Positions 60,237-64,000 of a DNA stretch of 64,000 bases are shown here, in pieces. Each line of letters begins with the position of its first letter. The first letter of the stretch is position 1. This DNA comes from Sabellastarte sp. h YS-2021 (lineage: Eukaryota; Annelida; Polychaeta; Sabellida; Sabellidae). The DNA is taken from positions 78,024,706 to 78,088,705 of the forward strand of contig OZ024934.1 in NCBI GenBank assembly GCA_964017235.1, in the 5' to 3' direction. Both the position numbers and the translations under genes were made by a program. The notes beneath the pieces are model-generated. The model had not been told where the DNA came from and did not search any database. It saw only the letters and a program-made list of their open reading frames with translations.

Positions 60237-61469
60237 CCATTAAGGTAAGTCACATTTCCATAGAAATAAGCCATTACTGCCTTACTAACAAGCATTTACA
60301 ATCACCTCTGAGTCAATTATGCTCGATACCGTCTTAAATTAATAGCAAGTTACACAACAATACGATAACACTCAAGACGGCATACTAGAGACAGTCAGGA
60401 GGCAAAGTCACAAATGTGGAACTGGGGTATTAGCCATAATAAGAACCAAATGAAGCCAATTTTGTTTAGCCTGCTGTGTCTCTTTTGTTTTTACCTTTGG
60501 TGTATTCAGAGTTATTTTGAAATTTCTAGTGTCATTAAACCTTTGTAACAAATTGTAAATTTTACTCCTTACTGTAATTATTGATATCTAAGCTACTTTT
60601 GCTGAGATTTCTGTTGAGCCCCCGATGTCTCTGTTAACAGGCTTCAGACAAAAATATCTCACTGATTTCTTAGCAGCTTAGAAATGTTTGTCTCAAAGGG
60701 GTGATTGTCACAATAGGAGAATGTTAAAGTGCTTACTCTGTTGTACAAATATTTTTGTTGCTGTATAACTATGTGTGTTAAAGTGGAGAAAACATTTCCA
60801 GCTAGATTTTAAAATCAGTGAACAAAATCTTTATTTCAGTCTTCAGTTGACAAAAATCTATATTGACATTCTCAACTATGACAAAAATGTGATGGGATAA
60901 ATTTCTGATGTTAAAAATATGAAACTGTCAAGATATAAATAATTTGTCAAAAAAATGTATGCTTTATTTTTTTCTTTTCAATGCAATGTATTATTTTTAC
61001 GAAATTAGGTATTTGTAAGGCCTTTATAGCTGGCTGACTGAAGTTGGTGGAAAATCCACAATACTGGACAATTTCACATTTTATTATGCTACAGAAGTGC
61101 TGTTTAAAATTGCCTTGACATTGATAAATATCTGTGAAGCCTCTGTTGCTAGGTAGTTGGTGTTATGCATGAAAATAAAAAACTTTAAAATCTGAAATAA
61201 CACGTAATACTTAAATTGTGATTTTCAATTTGATTTGGAATTAAAATCACACTGAGGTACATTAAACGTTTAAAATTCCAATAGAAAACATCAAGATGAG
61301 AGTATTTTCACTTAAACATGACATGAAGGGGAAAATATATGGAAACCCCAAAATCTGAAATTCCTTTTATTCTCTATTAGAAGAAATATTAAAGCTGTAA
61401 GACCTACACTAGTGTACCTATCCGTAAGTTTTAAAAATACAGAAAATTAAACTAAGAGTATTTACAAGG

Positions 61470-61633
61470 ATGAATGAAATCAAGGTGAAAATAGAAGACC
61501 CTGCATTCGTGAAATATCCTATGAGCCGGGTAGAGAGGATAGAACACAGACACCAACAAAGGATCATGAGGATTAAAGTGACCAATACATTGCTGGATCA
61601 AAAACTGGAGTCTCAGATATCACACCTCACAAG
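61470..61633 (+). CDS. Possible exon of an unrecognised gene
   Basis: Frame beginning MNEIKVKIEDPAFVKYPMSR then VERIEHRHQQRIMRIKVTNT and LLDQKLESQISHLTR. It is strongly charged, with helix or coiled-coil character and normal amino-acid composition, and ends at AAG|gtattg (donor at 61634). The ATG at 61470 could be a start (context aaggATGa) or internal to an exon starting after an upstream AG. No family recognised. Confidence 0.35.
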
Positions 61634-61663
61634 GTATTGTATTTATTTATTTGCATGTTCATT

Positions 61664-61800
61664 ACCTTCACTAGGAGGTTATGTTTTTGGGTGCATTCAT
61701 TTGTTTGTGTTAGTGATAACTCTAATAGCAATTAACAGATCTTTATATGGGTATGGCCTGACCAAAGGAAGAATTGACTAATTTTTTTTCATATTCATAT
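61664..61800 (+). mobile_element. N-type Helitron-like head fragment
   Basis: After TT: ACCTTCACTAGGAGGTTATG then a GTTTGTGTTAGTGATAACTC stretch, matching the head layout of element N (2229). No matching tail was found; the right end is arbitrary. Confidence 0.4.
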
Positions 61801-62549
61801 TCTGGATTCAAAAAAAATCTTGAATTTTCAAAGGTTCCATTATTTGTGATGTTAATTGGTTGCAGCATTTGTCTTGTTTTTATTCTATATTCTAATTGCC
61901 AGAACATTGACCAAAACATTTTTTATTGATGGTGATGTCAATAGAGTTTCTACCATTTTTTCACACTTTCACCTGTTTCTCATACATTTTAGCAAGGAAT
62001 ATGTCATTATTATTATCATTATTCTATACAAACTTTTTCAGCACTTATTTCCATGTTAGCATGAATTCTAAGGTACAACAGCAATAACATGGCCATAAAT
62101 CACTAGTCCATTGATAGACATGAGTTGGTAACACTAGCATTATATACAAGGGGTTAGCTAATTTCTGGAGTGTTTACATCCTGAAACAGGTGTGCCCTTA
62201 GTTGCCTCCTGAAGGCTGATAATATGGAAGCCAGTGATATGTTTTTATAAGGTAGTTCCAAATTCTTGAACCATCATTAGTCAATCAGCCATCGAATTGA
62301 ACCTTGGACTTATGGACCCAGGCATTTTATGGTGAAACCATAGGATTTCTGTTCTTAGCATTAGATCTACATGTGTCTAGGGTAGACATCTTCTCAATTC
62401 ATCAGAAAAAATTTGACCTTGAATCTCTTCAATGAAGATCATCCAGAGACTGCAAATGTCTCCCACTGAGACCTTTTTCAGCCATGTTTTAGCATATTTT
62501 AATTTGTAGTTATGGAAGTACACATCCATTTTCTGTAAGAGAGCTTGAA

Positions 62550-62943
62550 AATAGTATTACTATAGAATACCTAGACATGATGTGACTCATCTGACCTTTG
62601 GCACCTTGCTTCATGGTCAAAGAGGATTAACTTATCCAATATGCCTATGCCTCACTTATTACTGGTCCAAGGGTTTTTGGATGTTAAAACAAGTAAAAAT
62701 AATTCAAGGTCTACAAATTTTAGGTGGAGTCTGATTCGGCCTTTGACTCCTGCTTCAAGGTCAAACCAGGTCTTTATTCTAAAAAGGCCTATATCCTCCT
62801 TGTTATAGGTCTCAGAGTTCTTGAACATGAAAAATCTTACACTAAATCATTGACTATGACTCTTTCTGTTTTTAGATCAAATGGGTTCTTCATACCAAAA
62901 AGTTTTTTATCTCCCTGGAAGGCCTTACATCTCCCCTTTTATT
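62550..62943 (+). repeat. Decayed monomers of the F/H second module
   Basis: Two to three diverged units recognisable by CTTATTACTGGTCC, GATTCGGCCTTTGACTCC and CTTCAAGGTCAAA. They lie directly upstream of the head of H and belong to an older element. Confidence 0.5.
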
Positions 62944-64000
62944 AAGCATCCCTTGAAAGGGGGGACGCTTATTGTTTTCACCCCCAGTTTTCAGACAGCT
63001 GCCGCTGCTGCATTATCATCTCCCATGAATATCTCCCTTGATATTAGGCCTATCCAAATGATATTTAGCAGTTATCTTCTATAGGCATGGGAAAAAATTT
63101 TGGACAGGCATAAATTTGACCTTTCATTTTTATCAAGGTCACATGATCAAAAACAATTTTTTTTTCTTGTGCTTCTGTCTCACCAGATTTTCTAAGAAAG
63201 TACAGACTGTGGGTCAACCAAATTTGGTAAGCATATCCTCACATCACAATCTCAGCGCCAGTCGATTTTGAGATCAATCAGGCTTTAATTGACTGATTGT
63301 TGGGCAATTATCAGCTGATAAAAAACATACTAAAATAGTACTTATAACTCACTTATTATTGGTCCTAGAGGTTTGGGATGTGAAACCAACCAAAAGGAAA
63401 TCATGGGCTGGGAGTCTTTTGATGTTGTCAGATTTGACCTTGGCCCCCCAGCCCCTGCACGGTCAAACAAGGATAGCCAAACTTAAAAATGCTTATAACT
63501 CACTTATTATTGGTCCTAGAGGTTTGGGATGTGAGACCAAACTACGGGAAATCATGGGCTGTAAATCTGTTGATGTGGGTCAGATTTGACCTTGGACCCC
63601 TCCTTCAAAGTCAACCATGGATAGCCAAACTTAAAAGTGCTTATCACATGCTTATTACTGGTCCTAGATATTTGGGATGTGAAACCAACTTATAGGAAAT
63701 CATGGGCTGAGAGTCTTCTGATGTGGTCAGTTTTGACCTTGGGCCCCTCCTTCAAGGTCAAACGAGAATGACCAAACTTTAAAGTGCTTATAACTCACTT
63801 ATTATTGGTCCTAGAGGTTTGGGATGTGAGACCAACCTATAGAAAATCATGGACTGTGAGTCTTCTGTGGTCAGATTTGACCTTAGACCCCTCCTTCAAG
63901 GTGAAACGATGATAGCCTAATTTAAAAGTCCTTATAACTCACTTGTTATTAGTCCTAGAGTTTTGGGAAGTGAAACAGACTTATAGGTAATCATGGGCTG
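62944..64000 (+). mobile_element. Helitron-like element H, cut by window end
   Basis: After TT the head is AAGCATCCCTTGAAAGGGGG-GACGCTT, the same type as the head of A/B. The body has AAGGTCACATGATCAAAAAC. From 63340 the ~150-bp module TTATTGGTCCTAGAGGTTTG repeats about five times up to the window end. The tail is outside the window. Confidence 0.7.

Larger units (their letters stand above)
57095..61469. other. Gene-poor stretch
   Basis: AT-rich sequence. Contains one SINE (59930-60236). I see no supported exon. A 148-codon minus-strand frame (58131-58577) and a minus-strand frame ending at a good donor (about 59190-59370, CCACAG|GTAAGG) are the only candidates, neither resembling a known protein. 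Confidence 0.6.

Overview
This is a eukaryotic, AT-rich, repeat-dominated window with one clearly recognisable host gene. The GT-AG introns, the animal-type SLC23 transporter, tRNA- and 5S-derived SINEs, a DIRS retrotransposon and many array-bearing Helitron-like elements suggest a marine invertebrate, most likely a bivalve or other mollusc. That lineage call is inference.

Positions 1-22,358 (+ strand) hold the 3' part of an SLC23 (nucleobase/ascorbate transporter) gene. Eight exons with mutually compatible phases are visible (659-812, 1220-1370, 7813-7962, 8339-8442, 11268-11397, 12495-12638, 14252-14347, 22054-22358). They encode about 410 residues including the NAT signature motif and the native stop; the 5' part lies upstream of the window. 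The introns are filled with mobile DNA: hairpin-headed Helitron-like elements at 2229, 3098, 9547, 12955, 16502 (minus) and 21400 (minus), tRNA-SINEs, a MITE, and three 5S-rRNA-derived SINE copies.

Positions 22,359-26,390 hold the 3' UTR, SINEs and large foldback (inverted-repeat) elements. Positions 26,394-34,857 are a head-to-tail duplication of a 4,232-bp unit with no length difference between copies.

Positions 35,380-57,094 are a nested mobile-element complex. Two related Helitron-like elements (F, 35380-44680; G, 44803-52709) are followed, after a shared TT, by a third (C, 52712-57094). F is interrupted by a 5.2-kb composite element B (the same family as A in the last SLC23 intron). G is interrupted by a decayed DIRS-like tyrosine-recombinase retrotransposon (46492-51817), a TA-flanked MITE and a hAT-like MITE. 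C carries a tRNA-SINE with a 15-bp target-site duplication.

The unifying observation is architectural. The element families differ in end sequence, yet each starts with A immediately after TT. Each starts directly in a short hairpin and carries an inverted copy of that head near, not at, the other end. Most hold central arrays of about 130-170-bp monomers, and most tails end in CTAG or CTTG before TT. This is the layout described for Helentron/Helitron2-type elements and their non-autonomous HINEs. The monomers in differently ended elements are visibly homologous, and A and B carry the tail of another family internally, so arrays and ends appear to have been exchanged. No Rep/helicase gene is present, so all would depend on enzymes encoded elsewhere.

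Positions 57,095-62,940 are sparse: one SINE, one possible exon and unassigned ORFs. A last hairpin-headed element starts at 62944 and runs off the window.
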